Shown: in pieces, positions 26,301 through 36,075 of the stretch
Layout of the letters: every line of letters begins with the position of its first letter
Position numbering within the stretch: position 1 is the stretch's first letter
Assembly: GCA_944325305.1 (NCBI GenBank)
Contig: CALUZO010000013.1
Coordinates: 1 to 64,000, forward strand
From: an uncultured Rikenellaceae bacterium
Lineage (GTDB): Bacteria; Bacteroidota; Bacteroidia; Bacteroidales; Rikenellaceae
DNA: 64,000 nucleotides
Direction: 5' to 3'
The notes under the pieces: generated by a model
What the model was told of the DNA's origin: nothing
Seen by the model: the letters and a program-made list of their open reading frames with translations, nothing else
Databases searched by the model: none
Translations under genes and position numbers: made by a program

Positions 26301-26819
26301 AGCTCATTCATTGGACAAAGGTTAAACCGGTCTGCAGTTTCCCGAAGATGATTTATCTCTCGCCTGGACGAAAATCATTAAATCCGGAAGAGACTTCGGT
26401 GCAATCGAAATTTAAATTCTCATACACTTTGTTAAGGTATATATTTTGCATGAGTATTTCCCCTTGTACCGTGCTGCCTGTTTTTTGAGAAAGATAGCCG
26501 GGGCTGATCAAATTTTCGGTTTTGTGAAGAACATGTGCTCTGTGGCGTGCGGATTTGTAAACGGCTAATAAAATCGGATGTTAATTTTTTGCTAATTCGA
26601 GAGTTAGAGGTTGCCCGTTTGATAAATTTCCCGAAATTTGCTCTTGCAAATCTAACCTGTTGAGGACTTGTTTAATGAGGATGAATATTGTGTAAATTCT
26701 CAAAAACACAAATATGCTTGCAAACTGAACTTTTTTTTGTTGATGGCCATATTTGAAAATCGGTAGATTTGTTTTATATTTACTACATAACTCATATGTA
26801 ATATTTAAAAGTTATAATA
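26301..26819. other. AT-rich leader region of the glycogen operon
   Basis: About 520 bp without a supported gene. TATATTTA at 26775-26782 is a near match to the -7 consensus, 37 nt before the debranching-enzyme ATG, and is the best promoter candidate. The region is much more AT-rich than its flanks. Confidence 0.4.
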
Positions 26820-28919
26820 ATGTCGTTGCTTAAATTTGATAAGGGGCAGTTGGGTAACCTGGAGTATTCTCTCCAGCGCGAAATGCTGAGTACGAATCGC
26901 GCAGGTGGATATATGAGTACCACTATCGTATGCTGCAATACCAGAAAATATCACGGTCTGATAGTTGGCCCGGTGGAAGGTTTCGACGACGAACGCAACT
27001 ATGTATTGCTTTCGACGCTTGATGAGACTGTGGTGCAGCATGATAAATCGTTTAATCTTGCCATACATCGCTTCCCCGGGGTTTATGAACCGCGCGGACA
27101 CAAATATATAACCGATTTCGAGTATACCCCCACTCCCACGATAACATACAGAGTGGGTGGCGTGGTGTTGAAAAAGGAGATGTTGTGGATACATTCGCGC
27201 ATGCAACTGATGATCCGCTATACGTTGCTTGCGGCCAAATCGCCGACGACATTGCGTCTGAGACCTTTCCTTGCTTTTCGCGATTCACACACTGTCGGCA
27301 AGGCCAATATGTATGCTAACGGACATAGTTACCCTATCGATAAGGGTGTCAAATGCCGTCTTTACGAAGGGTTCCCGTGGCTAAACATGCAGGTCAATCC
27401 GGAAGCCGAGTTCGTCGCAGCTCCGGATTGGTACTATAATTTTGAATATCTGGAAGAGTTGGCGCGTGGCTATCCGTATCAGGAAGACCTGTTGACACCG
27501 GGTTATTTCGAAGTGGATATAAAGAAGGGGCAGAGCGTTATCTTCTCGGCATATACCGGTGAATGCAATGAGGAAAACCTCGAAAAATGTTTCAACGACG
27601 AACTCGCCAGAAGATCCGATAAAATAGACTTTCTCTCATGCATGCGCCATTCGGCACGTCAGTTCGTTGTGAAGCGTGGCAGCAAGACGGAAGTCGTGGC
27701 CGGTTACCCATGGTTCGGCCGTTGGGGACGGGATACATTCATAGCCCTGCCCGGCATCACGCTTACGCAGGGTAACGTCCAGGCGTGCCGCGATGTCATA
27801 GATACGATGGTCGGAGAGATGCATGACGGACTCTTCCCGAATATGGGTTCGGCATACAACTCGGTCGACGCTCCGATGTGGTTCTTTTATGTCCTTCAGC
27901 AATTGGAAAAACATGTCGGTGCCGAAGAGATATGGAAATCGTACGGCAAGAATATGAAGGCCGTATTGGAGGCTTACAGACGTGGCATAGGCCAGTATAT
28001 AGCACTTCATACCAACGGACTCATATGGGCATCGCATCCCTCGCTGGCGATGACGTGGATGGATGCAGTGGTGGACGGAAAACCTGTCACCGGACGCGAC
28101 GGTTATCAGGTGGAGATAAATGCCCTATGGTATAATGCCGTATGCTATACGCTTGAACTGGCCGGTAAATTTAAAGACACCAAATTCGTGGGCGAATGGA
28201 AACATATGCCCGAACAGATAAAAGAATCGTTCGTCGCTAAATTCTGGTATGACGATGAGGGATATCTGGCCGACTATGTCGACGATAAGGGACAGAACAC
28301 ATTTATACGTCCGAATCAGGTAATGGCCTGCTCATTGCCATACAAAATGATAGAGCAGGACAAGATAGCCCAGGTACTCGATATAGTCAGGATACATTTG
28401 CTCACACCGCGTGGTCTGAGGACATTGTCGCCGCGCAATCCCCTCTACAAGGGACATTATGGCGGAGACCAACCCACACGTGACCAGCAGTACCATCAAG
28501 GAACCGTGTGGCCATGGCTGTTGGAACACTATGTGTCGGCATGTTTTCAACTTTACGGCAAGGCCTATCTCGGTACAGCCGAAGATATACTCGCCGGATT
28601 CGATGAGGATATATCAATGTATGGCATAGGCTCGGTAGCCGAGGTATATGACGGCGACCCGCCTCATTCCCCCGGAGGATCTCCGTCACAAGCCTGGAGC
28701 GTAGGAGCCATTCTCCGCATTCATGAAATGATCGAAGAATACAAAGCCGTTGAAAAAACTGCGAAAAAGGCTACGGCTTCAAAAAGCGGCAGAGCTGCAG
28801 TGAAAAACACGGACGCAAAAAAAACGACTGGCAAGTCTACAGCCCGGAAGAGCGCAAAGAAAAACGAAGAACCTAAGGCTCAAAAGCCTGCCGCCAAATC
28901 ACAGAGAAAAGCCAAATGA
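26820..28919 (+). CDS. glycogen debranching enzyme (amylo-alpha-1,6-glucosidase, GH133)
   Basis: 699 residues. N-terminal GDE domain (LSTNRAGGYMSTTIVCCNTRKYHGLIVG) and a C-terminal (alpha/alpha)6 catalytic domain, with WFGRWGRDTFIALPG, NMGSAYNSVDAPMWFFYVLQQ, DGYQVEINALWYNAVCY and GDQPTRDQQYHQGTVWPWLL. It hydrolyses alpha-1,6 branch stubs in glycogen in the cytoplasm. The last 55-60 residues (from about nt 28740) are an Ala/Lys/Ser/Thr-rich, strongly basic tail like a histone H1 C-terminus, not part of the GH133 fold. First gene of a three-gene plus-strand block with the GT4 and GH57 genes. Confidence 0.92.
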   Translation: MSLLKFDKGQLGNLEYSLQREMLSTNRAGGYMSTTIVCCNTRKYHGLIVGPVEGFDDERNYVLLSTLDETVVQHDKSFNLAIHRFPGVYEPRGHKYITDFEYTPTPTITYRVGGVVLKKEMLWIHSRMQLMIRYTLLAAKSPTTLRLRPFLAFRDSHTVGKANMYANGHSYPIDKGVKCRLYEGFPWLNMQVNPEAEFVAAPDWYYNFEYLEELARGYPYQEDLLTPGYFEVDIKKGQSVIFSAYTGECNEENLEKCFNDELARRSDKIDFLSCMRHSARQFVVKRGSKTEVVAGYPWFGRWGRDTFIALPGITLTQGNVQACRDVIDTMVGEMHDGLFPNMGSAYNSVDAPMWFFYVLQQLEKHVGAEEIWKSYGKNMKAVLEAYRRGIGQYIALHTNGLIWASHPSLAMTWMDAVVDGKPVTGRDGYQVEINALWYNAVCYTLELAGKFKDTKFVGEWKHMPEQIKESFVAKFWYDDEGYLADYVDDKGQNTFIRPNQVMACSLPYKMIEQDKIAQVLDIVRIHLLTPRGLRTLSPRNPLYKGHYGGDQPTRDQQYHQGTVWPWLLEHYVSACFQLYGKAYLGTAEDILAGFDEDISMYGIGSVAEVYDGDPPHSPGGSPSQAWSVGAILRIHEMIEEYKAVEKTAKKATASKSGRAAVKNTDAKKTTGKSTARKSAKKNEEPKAQKPAAKSQRKAK

Positions 28920-29046
28920 GACCATATCGGATATTCGTTTTCCAGGATTAAGGAGACAAATTCTGAAGATTGGTGAGTGAGTTATAAGATAAGTTGGCAA
29001 AGGACCGTTATTAAAAAAAGAATATAGAAATATAAAACAGATAATT

Positions 29047-30336
29047 ATGAGAATTCTGATGTTTGGATGGGAGTTCCCGCCTCATATTGCGGGTGGCCTC
29101 GGAACAGCTTGCTATGGCCTCACCAAAGGCTTGGCCAAACATAATGTCGAGGTAATCTTCGTGATGCCGCATGCCACAGGCAATGAGGATCAGCGGTTTG
29201 TCAAAGTCGTCAATGCCAGCGATATTGAGGCCGTTTACGGCAATACGGACAAAGAGCTTATTCCCGGCATGACCTTTATACATATAGACTCCAATATGGT
29301 GCCCTATATATCTCCGGAAGAGTTCGAAACCGAACGGGCCAGATCCAGCCAGAGCGAAGGACGGGAGATTACGCATGGCGATGTGTGGCGCGAACGATAT
29401 AACTTTTCGGGTCGTTACGGGGCCAACCTGATGGAAGAGGTCGCGAGGTATGCCGTTGTCGCCGCCGAAGTTGCCCGCCAGATGGAAGGACAGTTCGATG
29501 TTATACATGCCCACGACTGGCTCACCTATTACGCAGGCATGGCCGCCAAACAGGTATCGGGCAAACCGTTGGTAGTGCATATCCACGCAACAGAATTCGA
29601 CCGCAGCGGAGAGAATGTCAATCAGGCCGTATACAACATAGAAAAGGCCGGCATGGATGCGGCCGACAAGGTTATAGCGGTCAGCAATCTCACACGTAAT
29701 ATAGTAATAAACAGGTACGGGATCGATCCGTCTAAAGTGGTTACTGTACACAATGCCGTAACTTTCGGTACCGATTCGTGGAAAGATTTCGAAAGAGGGG
29801 TTAATGACAAGATTGTGACCTTCCTCGGACGTATCACATACCAGAAGGGCCCGGATTATTTTGTCGAGGCTGCCGCCAAGGTGCTGAAACGACTGCCTAA
29901 TGTGCGGTTCGTGATGGCCGGGAGCGGCGATATGATGAATCATGTCGTGCGTCGTGTCGCCAAACTGGGCATTGCCGACCGATTCCATTTCACGGGTTTC
30001 CTCAAGGGCGACGACGTGCAGAAGATGTTCGCCATGAGCGATGTGTATATCATGCCCTCCGTGAGCGAACCTTTCGGAATATCGCCTCTGGAAGCCATGA
30101 AATCGAATGTCCCGGTCATCATATCCAAACAGTCAGGTGTCGCGGAGGTTCTGGACTATGCTGTGAAAGTGGATTATTGGGATGTGGATGCAATGGCCGA
30201 TGCCATTTACGCCCTCATTCAGTATCCTGCGCTGGGTAAGATGTTTGCCCGTAAAGGACTTGAAGAAGTTACGAGCCTCAAATGGGATAATGCGGCAGAG
30301 AAGGTCAAGGAGGTTTACGAATCTGTGAGAAAATGA
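29047..30336 (+). CDS. GT4 family glycosyltransferase of the glycogen cluster
   Basis: 429 residues, GT-B fold. N-terminal MRILMFGWEFPPHIAGGLGTACYGLTKGLAKHNVEV is the starch-synthase-like acceptor-side motif (GGLG). HAHDWLTYYAGMAAK and TEFDR follow, then the C-terminal nucleotide-sugar domain with FLGRITYQKGPDYFVEAA, VMAGSGDMM and the EPFGISPLEAM E-x7-E motif. It probably transfers glucose onto an alpha-glucan; donor (ADP- or UDP-glucose) and exact product are unknown. It lies between the debranching enzyme (127-bp gap) and the GH57 gene (27-bp gap), so a role in glycogen metabolism is inferred from context. Confidence 0.85.
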   Translation: MRILMFGWEFPPHIAGGLGTACYGLTKGLAKHNVEVIFVMPHATGNEDQRFVKVVNASDIEAVYGNTDKELIPGMTFIHIDSNMVPYISPEEFETERARSSQSEGREITHGDVWRERYNFSGRYGANLMEEVARYAVVAAEVARQMEGQFDVIHAHDWLTYYAGMAAKQVSGKPLVVHIHATEFDRSGENVNQAVYNIEKAGMDAADKVIAVSNLTRNIVINRYGIDPSKVVTVHNAVTFGTDSWKDFERGVNDKIVTFLGRITYQKGPDYFVEAAAKVLKRLPNVRFVMAGSGDMMNHVVRRVAKLGIADRFHFTGFLKGDDVQKMFAMSDVYIMPSVSEPFGISPLEAMKSNVPVIISKQSGVAEVLDYAVKVDYWDVDAMADAIYALIQYPALGKMFARKGLEEVTSLKWDNAAEKVKEVYESVRK

Positions 30337-30363
30337 TTATGAAAATTATATAAAAGAGACCAT

Positions 30364-31611
30364 ATGAAAACGATTTGTTTTTATTTTCAGATTCATCAGC
30401 CTCTGCGGCTGAAGACATACAGGTTCTTTAATATGGGCAAGGACCATAATTACCTGGACGACGTAGCCAACAGCACCATAATGCGCAAAGTGGCAAACAG
30501 GTGTTACCTGCCCATGAATGCATTGATATTGAAGTTGATAAAGCAAAATAAGGGAGCATTTAGAGTTAGTTTCTCGATGTCGGGACTTGCCGTGGAGCAG
30601 TTTCGTGAATATGCACCCGAAGTTCTGGAAAGCTTCCGCGAACTTGCGGCCACCGGTTGTGTGGAGTTCCTGGGCGAAACATATGCCCACTCGCTCGCAT
30701 CGCTGATCGATAAAGACGAGTTCGTTGCGCAGATCAAGAGACACTCGGAGATGATAAAGAAAGAGTTCGGGATGAAACCGACCACTTTCCGTAACACAGA
30801 ACTCATATATTCCGATACCATCGGTGAGATAGTCGCGGCACAAGGCTTCAAAACAATGCTCGCAGAAGGAGCCAAGCATGTGTTGGGATGGAAAAGCCCC
30901 AACTTCGTCTATGCCAACGCACTAAACCAGAAGTTGCGTCTGCTCTTGCGCAACTATAAAATGAGCGATGATATAGCGTTCCGTTTCTCTGACAAGGGAT
31001 GGAGCGAATGGCCTTTGACGGCAGAGAAGTTTGTCAGTTGGATAACTCCTGACGACGTACCCGGCGAGATTATCAACCTCTTTATGGATTATGAGACATT
31101 CGGCGAGCATCAGGATGCATCTACGGGAATATTCGAATTTATGGAGCACCTTCCTGCAGTCGCTTTGGCCACGAAAAAGATAAAGTTCGCTACGTGCAGT
31201 GAAACCGCTGCCGCTCATCAACCCGTAGCCGTGCTTTCTTGTCCTCACCCCATGTCTTGGGCCGACGAAGAGCGTGATGTCACAGCATGGCTTGGAAATG
31301 AACTGCAGAACGAGGCGTTCAATAAGCTCTATTCGCTGGGACCGCTTGTAAGGGAGGTGAAATCGAAAGACTTCGACTACGTATGGAATTTTATGCAAAG
31401 CTCCGATCATTTCTACTATATGGCTACCAAATGGCTGTCGGACGGAGATGTGCACAAATACTTCAACCCATATGAATCGAGCTATGATTCGTTCATAAAT
31501 TACATGAACGTATTGAGCGATTTTATCATAGAACTCAACAAAAAACATGAACAGCAGAGCCGCAAACGAGGCGTAAAATCTGTGAAAAAAGTTGCCGAGT
31601 GTTTGGCATAG
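30364..31611 (+). CDS. glycoside hydrolase family 57 alpha-glucan enzyme
   Basis: 415 residues. GH57 motifs: FQIHQPLR near the N-terminus (HQP, conserved region 1), GLAVEQF, ETYAHSLASL, catalytic nucleophile E146 in RNTELIY, and acid/base D242 in MDYETFGEHQ. GH57 includes alpha-amylases, 4-alpha-glucanotransferases and branching enzymes, all retaining enzymes on alpha-1,4-glucans. The family member here is the short single-domain Bacteroidota type, usually called alpha-amylase. Its place beside debranching enzyme and GT4 suggests glycogen remodelling. The C-terminus is basic (KKHEQQSRKRGVKSVKK). Confidence 0.88.
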   Translation: MKTICFYFQIHQPLRLKTYRFFNMGKDHNYLDDVANSTIMRKVANRCYLPMNALILKLIKQNKGAFRVSFSMSGLAVEQFREYAPEVLESFRELAATGCVEFLGETYAHSLASLIDKDEFVAQIKRHSEMIKKEFGMKPTTFRNTELIYSDTIGEIVAAQGFKTMLAEGAKHVLGWKSPNFVYANALNQKLRLLLRNYKMSDDIAFRFSDKGWSEWPLTAEKFVSWITPDDVPGEIINLFMDYETFGEHQDASTGIFEFMEHLPAVALATKKIKFATCSETAAAHQPVAVLSCPHPMSWADEERDVTAWLGNELQNEAFNKLYSLGPLVREVKSKDFDYVWNFMQSSDHFYYMATKWLSDGDVHKYFNPYESSYDSFINYMNVLSDFIIELNKKHEQQSRKRGVKSVKKVAECLA

Positions 31612-31654
31612 AGGAATAATCTTTTTTTACTTTCAGTCTGCTCGGTATTAGCAA

Positions 31655-31689
31655 TAAAATATCCCCGGATAAAATCCGGGGATATTTTA
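31655..31689. terminator. bidirectional terminator between GH57 gene and the synthase-phosphorylase fusion
   Basis: 16-bp perfect stem (TAAAATATCCCCGGAT and complement) with an AAA loop, A-rich before and T-rich after, 43 bases past the GH57 stop and 39 bases from the fusion gene's stop. Confidence 0.92.
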
Positions 31690-31728
31690 TTTAGTCTACT
31701 TTGGATTTTGTTCTGTCGGAGGATCTCG

Positions 31729-34700
31729 TTACACCCACTTAACCAGCGCGAAATCCATACGGTGGGGCAAATGCGGATTGGTCGGGTATACCCTGATGGC
31801 CGTATCGAATGATCCCGTCATTTCTGGGGTCCTGCAGAGTTTGTAAAGAGCCTGGCTGCCTTCGAGCTTTTCGCATGTCAGTTGATGGGTTCCGACTATT
31901 TTGATAGTCTCTCCGGTATCTATTTGTTTGGCAATCACAATCTCGACCCCTATATCGTCTGGTTTCAAGCCGTCTATGTCGAGTAACACCTCGATCTCGT
32001 AATCATTGTCGATCATAAAGGCGCTTTTGCTTATGTCGAATTGCTTTACGTCAAGTATCTTCACTTTGTCCCATGCATTGCTTACGCGGCGTTTCCATGC
32101 AGCTATCTGGCGAGCAAGCGTGAAATCGTTTGCAATCATTTTCCTGTTGCGCTCGTAGAGTTTGTCATAGAACCGCTCTTGGTAATCGTTGAGCATACGG
32201 TTGGTTGTGAAGTTGGATGCTATGTCGGCTATGCATTTCTTGATGGCTTCGATCCAGCCGTAAGGGATATTGTTCTCATCGCGTTTGTAATATAGCGGTG
32301 CGATATTTTCCTCGATTGTCGTGTATATGATTTCTGCATCGAGTTCGTTCTGGAAGTTCTGGTCTTCATAGGCTCTCTCCATCGGTAGCATCCAGCCTGC
32401 ACCTTCCTTATATCCTTCGACCCACCAGCCGTCGAGTACGCTGAAGTTAAGCACTCCGTTCATCACGGCTTTTTCGCCGCTTGTTCCGGAGGCTTCCTGC
32501 GGACGAGTAGGGGTATTGAGCCATACGTCTACACCCTGTACCATCTTGCGGGCGAGGGCCATGTCGTAATTTTGCAGGAAGATGATTTTGCCGGCAAATT
32601 GTGGCATGGCAGATACTTCTACGATACGTTTGATGAGGTCCTGTCCTGGTTTGTCATTCGGGTGTGCCTTCCCTGCGAACACGAACTGTACCGGTTGCAA
32701 GGGGTTGTTGACTATCTTGTCGAGCCTTTCAAGGTTGGTGAACAGAAGGTGGGCGCGTTTATAGGTGGCAAAACGACGGGCAAAACCGATGGTGAGAACA
32801 TCAGGTTTGATGGAATCCACTATCTTCACTACCTGGCGAGGGGATGCGAACAGAAGCTGATTCGGGTCTGCCATACGTTGCTTGATGTGCCGTATGAGCT
32901 TTTCCTTCAGGTAGATGCGTTCAGCCCAGAGTCGCTCGTTCGGAATATTGTATGCTTTCTGCCATGCGGAGATATCGTATTGTTTGTTTGTAAACCCTTC
33001 TGGGAAATATTCCAGATAAAGTTTTCTGAGATTGGGCGCCGTCCATGTAGGGAAATGTACGCCGTTGGTGACATAACCTATATGAAGTTCGTTTTCGAAG
33101 TAGCCGGGCCACATGCCTCCCAGGATCTCTTTGGTCACTTCGCCATGAAGCCAGCTTACGCCGTTGACCTCCTGTGAAAGGTTGCATGCAAGGAAGCTCA
33201 TCGAGAACTTTTCGTTCGGGTCGTTCGGGTTCGTCTTCCCGAGATTTATATACTGGTCCCACGTGATATCCAGCCGATAGGGGTAGTGTGACATGTATTG
33301 GCGGATCATGGATTCGGGGAAGGCATCGTGACCTGCCGGTACGGGAGTATGGGTTGTGAACAGTGATGACGAACGTACTACCTCGAGGGCTTCGCTGAAC
33401 GAGAGCTTGTTGGTGTGGATAAGGTCGTATATGCGTTCGATGCCGATAAAGGCGGCATGTCCCTCGTTGCAATGGAATACATCCTGCTTGATGCCGAGAG
33501 CCTTCAATGCCCGGATGCCGCCGATGCCAAGCAGAATTTCCTGTTTGAGTCGATTTTCCCAATCGCCGCCATATAGATAATGGGTGATGGAACGGTCCTC
33601 GGCAAGGTTCAGGTCGTGGTCAGTATCGAGAAGATAAAGGTCGGTGCGACCTACTTCGCATTTCCATATTCGGGCGGTAACCGTACGTCCGGGGAATGAA
33701 AGGTGTATGCTGGCCCAGTTGCCATCCTTGTCGCGTACCGGCGATATCGGCAGTTTGTAGAAATTTTGCGGTTCGTAGGCTGCTTCCTGCGCGCCCTGGG
33801 CCGAAAGTTTCTGCGTGAAATAGCCGAAACGGTACAACAGTCCAACGCCCACAATCGGTACATTCTTGTCGCTGGCCTCCTTGAGGTAGTCTCCGGCAAG
33901 AATACCGAGTCCTCCAGAATATATTTTCAGTGAGCTGTGCAGACCGTATTCCATACTGAAATAGGCTATCTTTGGCCCTTTGGCTGCTTTTTTCTCTTCC
34001 ATGTATGCGGTGAACACCTCGTAGACGGCATCCATCTTGGCGAGAAACTCGGTATCGTTTTCGAGTTCCCTTATGCGTTTGATGTCTACCTGGTCGAGCA
34101 GAGCTATCGGGTTGCGTTCCGTGCTCGACCAGAGGTCATGGTCGATATATTCGAACAGTTCGTGAGCTCCAGAGGTCCATGACCACCACAGGTTGCGCGA
34201 AAGAACTTCTAATGGATGCAATCTTTCGGGCAGCGCTTTTTCGATCATAATGCGTGTCCAGGATGGTTTGTTGCTGGCCAATTGCTGGCGAACGAAATTG
34301 ATCTGTTCGTGATGTTCCCCGCCGCCTTCGTAAATGATACGGTGAGTACGGGCAGTTGCATTCTCCACGGCGATAGAATATGCTTCGGAGTAGTATTCTA
34401 TAAATTTGTCCCAAAGCGTTGTTTTCGATATGGCGAGTGCCGAGGCCCTGCACGCATTGTATTCTTTCGTGCTCATCTGGCTGTATTTGACTATCGACGC
34501 GGCTATATGTTCTATGACCTCGTTGTCGTTGGTGTCGGTGCGGGCTATCACTTCGACGCCTTTGTGTTCCTTTTCATGATTGTCTACCCAGAGCCCGAAG
34601 CCGGCCAGCGACGTTGTGATAGTGGGAACCGAGAAAGCTACGCTCTCGAGAGGGGTATAACCCCATGGTTCGTAATAGGAGGCGAAAACGGTGATGTCCA

Positions 34701-35988
34701 TGCCTACCAGGAGTTCGTAATAGGGCATGTTGAAAATGCCGTCGTAGCCGTTGAGGTAGGACGGTACGAATATCACCTTGACTCTCGAAGCGGGGTCGGT
34801 AAGAGCCGAACCAGTCATTGCTTCCACTATCGGGTCCCAACCGCTCAGGTGGTGCGTAGTGTGGCGGTAGAGAGTGGGGTCGATAGGATTCGACGGGTCG
34901 GCCAGATGTGCCTGAAGGTCCTGACGGGGACCGTTGTTCCCGGCCGGTACGGTGATGTATGCCAGGACTTCGCGTTTGAGTTTGTCGTTCTTGGCCACTC
35001 TCTTTAAAGACTCTATAAGTACGTCGAGTCCTTTGTTCTTGAATTCGTAACGTCCGCTGGTGCCGACGATGAGAGGATCCTTCTCAAACTTATAGTTGAG
35101 ACAGGCTTCCGCTACCTTTATCATTATCTCGCGGCCTTTCTGTCGCTTGTCGTCGAATTCCTGTCCTTTCCATACGAAGTCGTCTTCGAAGCCGTTGGGT
35201 GTCACGATATCTGCCTCATGTCCGAGGAGGTACTCGCATTCGCGTGCAGTGATGTCGCTGACGGTGGCGAAGCAGTCGAAATTGTTTGCCGAGATTTTTT
35301 CTATCGAGTGTTTTGCAACGATATTGTATTGGCGCGCAAAATCGTCGGCATTGAACCGTGGCAGGTTGCTGTAAAGCGGTTGTCCGTTGCCAGCCAGCGA
35401 ACGTCCCAGGATAGTGGCATGGGTAGTGAATACGGTGGCGGTGTAGGGAGAATTCTTTTGGAGATAAAGTCCGCCGCTGCCGGTCATCCATTCGTGGAAA
35501 TGGGCTACTACCTTGTCGCTCGATCCGCAGAAGGTTTCGATGTATTTTTCAATGACCTTGCCTGCCGCGTATCCGAACAGCACGGGTTCGAGGTAATCCC
35601 ATTGACCGCTTATCGAATCGACGCGGTAGGATTCCCATAGAAATTTGAGTACGTCGTCTTTCGATGAAAAGAAAGTGGTGAAATCGACGAGCAGCACAGT
35701 CGGGCGCCCTTTTATGTTCCAGTATCCCGCCCGTACGCGTATACCTTCATTGTAAACCATCTGACGCCACTCCTTGAGCAGGTTCGGGTCTTCTTCGAAT
35801 TCCTTGTTGCCGTTTTCTTTGTGGACGTCGGGGCCGATAAGTATGTATCCTTCTCCTAGTTCACGAGTTATGCTGAGTGCTTTGGTTGCTATAACGGTAT
35901 GTATGCCGCCTACTTTGTTGCAGACTTCCCAGCTTACTTCGAAAAGAAAGTCGGGTTTGAATAACTTGTCATTGTTGTTTGGTGCCAT
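31729..35988 (-). CDS. glycogen synthase (GT3) - alpha-glucan phosphorylase (GT35) fusion
   Basis: 1419 residues. Residues 1 to about 545 are a GT3 glycogen synthase: FEVSWEVCNKVGGIHTVIATKA at the N-terminus, AHFHEWMTG, TVSDITARECEYLLGHEADIVTPNGF, GTSGRYEFKNKGLDVLIESL, and YEPWGYTPLES for nucleotide-sugar binding. A 35-residue linker leads into DUF3417 (about 583-660, EVLSRNLWWSWTSGAHELF) and a GT35 phosphorylase of the short bacterial/archaeal type, with AYFSMEYGL, SGGLGILAGDYLKEASD, HCNEGHAAF and EASGTSGEKAVMNG, in which K1173 should carry pyridoxal phosphate. One polypeptide thus has a chain-building and a chain-breaking active site. Convergent with the debranching/GT4/GH57 genes. TAnnTTTG box at 36032-36039. 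Confidence 0.93.
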   Translation of the reverse strand: MAPNNNDKLFKPDFLFEVSWEVCNKVGGIHTVIATKALSITRELGEGYILIGPDVHKENGNKEFEEDPNLLKEWRQMVYNEGIRVRAGYWNIKGRPTVLLVDFTTFFSSKDDVLKFLWESYRVDSISGQWDYLEPVLFGYAAGKVIEKYIETFCGSSDKVVAHFHEWMTGSGGLYLQKNSPYTATVFTTHATILGRSLAGNGQPLYSNLPRFNADDFARQYNIVAKHSIEKISANNFDCFATVSDITARECEYLLGHEADIVTPNGFEDDFVWKGQEFDDKRQKGREIMIKVAEACLNYKFEKDPLIVGTSGRYEFKNKGLDVLIESLKRVAKNDKLKREVLAYITVPAGNNGPRQDLQAHLADPSNPIDPTLYRHTTHHLSGWDPIVEAMTGSALTDPASRVKVIFVPSYLNGYDGIFNMPYYELLVGMDITVFASYYEPWGYTPLESVAFSVPTITTSLAGFGLWVDNHEKEHKGVEVIARTDTNDNEVIEHIAASIVKYSQMSTKEYNACRASALAISKTTLWDKFIEYYSEAYSIAVENATARTHRIIYEGGGEHHEQINFVRQQLASNKPSWTRIMIEKALPERLHPLEVLSRNLWWSWTSGAHELFEYIDHDLWSSTERNPIALLDQVDIKRIRELENDTEFLAKMDAVYEVFTAYMEEKKAAKGPKIAYFSMEYGLHSSLKIYSGGLGILAGDYLKEASDKNVPIVGVGLLYRFGYFTQKLSAQGAQEAAYEPQNFYKLPISPVRDKDGNWASIHLSFPGRTVTARIWKCEVGRTDLYLLDTDHDLNLAEDRSITHYLYGGDWENRLKQEILLGIGGIRALKALGIKQDVFHCNEGHAAFIGIERIYDLIHTNKLSFSEALEVVRSSSLFTTHTPVPAGHDAFPESMIRQYMSHYPYRLDITWDQYINLGKTNPNDPNEKFSMSFLACNLSQEVNGVSWLHGEVTKEILGGMWPGYFENELHIGYVTNGVHFPTWTAPNLRKLYLEYFPEGFTNKQYDISAWQKAYNIPNERLWAERIYLKEKLIRHIKQRMADPNQLLFASPRQVVKIVDSIKPDVLTIGFARRFATYKRAHLLFTNLERLDKIVNNPLQPVQFVFAGKAHPNDKPGQDLIKRIVEVSAMPQFAGKIIFLQNYDMALARKMVQGVDVWLNTPTRPQEASGTSGEKAVMNGVLNFSVLDGWWVEGYKEGAGWMLPMERAYEDQNFQNELDAEIIYTTIEENIAPLYYKRDENNIPYGWIEAIKKCIADIASNFTTNRMLNDYQERFYDKLYERNRKMIANDFTLARQIAAWKRRVSNAWDKVKILDVKQFDISKSAFMIDNDYEIEVLLDIDGLKPDDIGVEIVIAKQIDTGETIKIVGTHQLTCEKLEGSQALYKLCRTPEMTGSFDTAIRVYPTNPHLPHRMDFALVKWV

Positions 35989-36031
35989 ATATTTGATAAC
36001 TAAAGTGCTTTTTAAGTTAAACCTGAATTTG

Positions 36032-36039
36032 CAAAGATA
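36032..36039 (-). promoter_or_regulatory. -7 box of the GT3-GT35 fusion gene
   Basis: TATCTTTG on the minus strand, 43 nt before the ATG at 35988. Confidence 0.65.
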
Positions 36040-36075
36040 ATCATTCCGTGTGTCTTAGTCAAAAAATAAGAGCGT

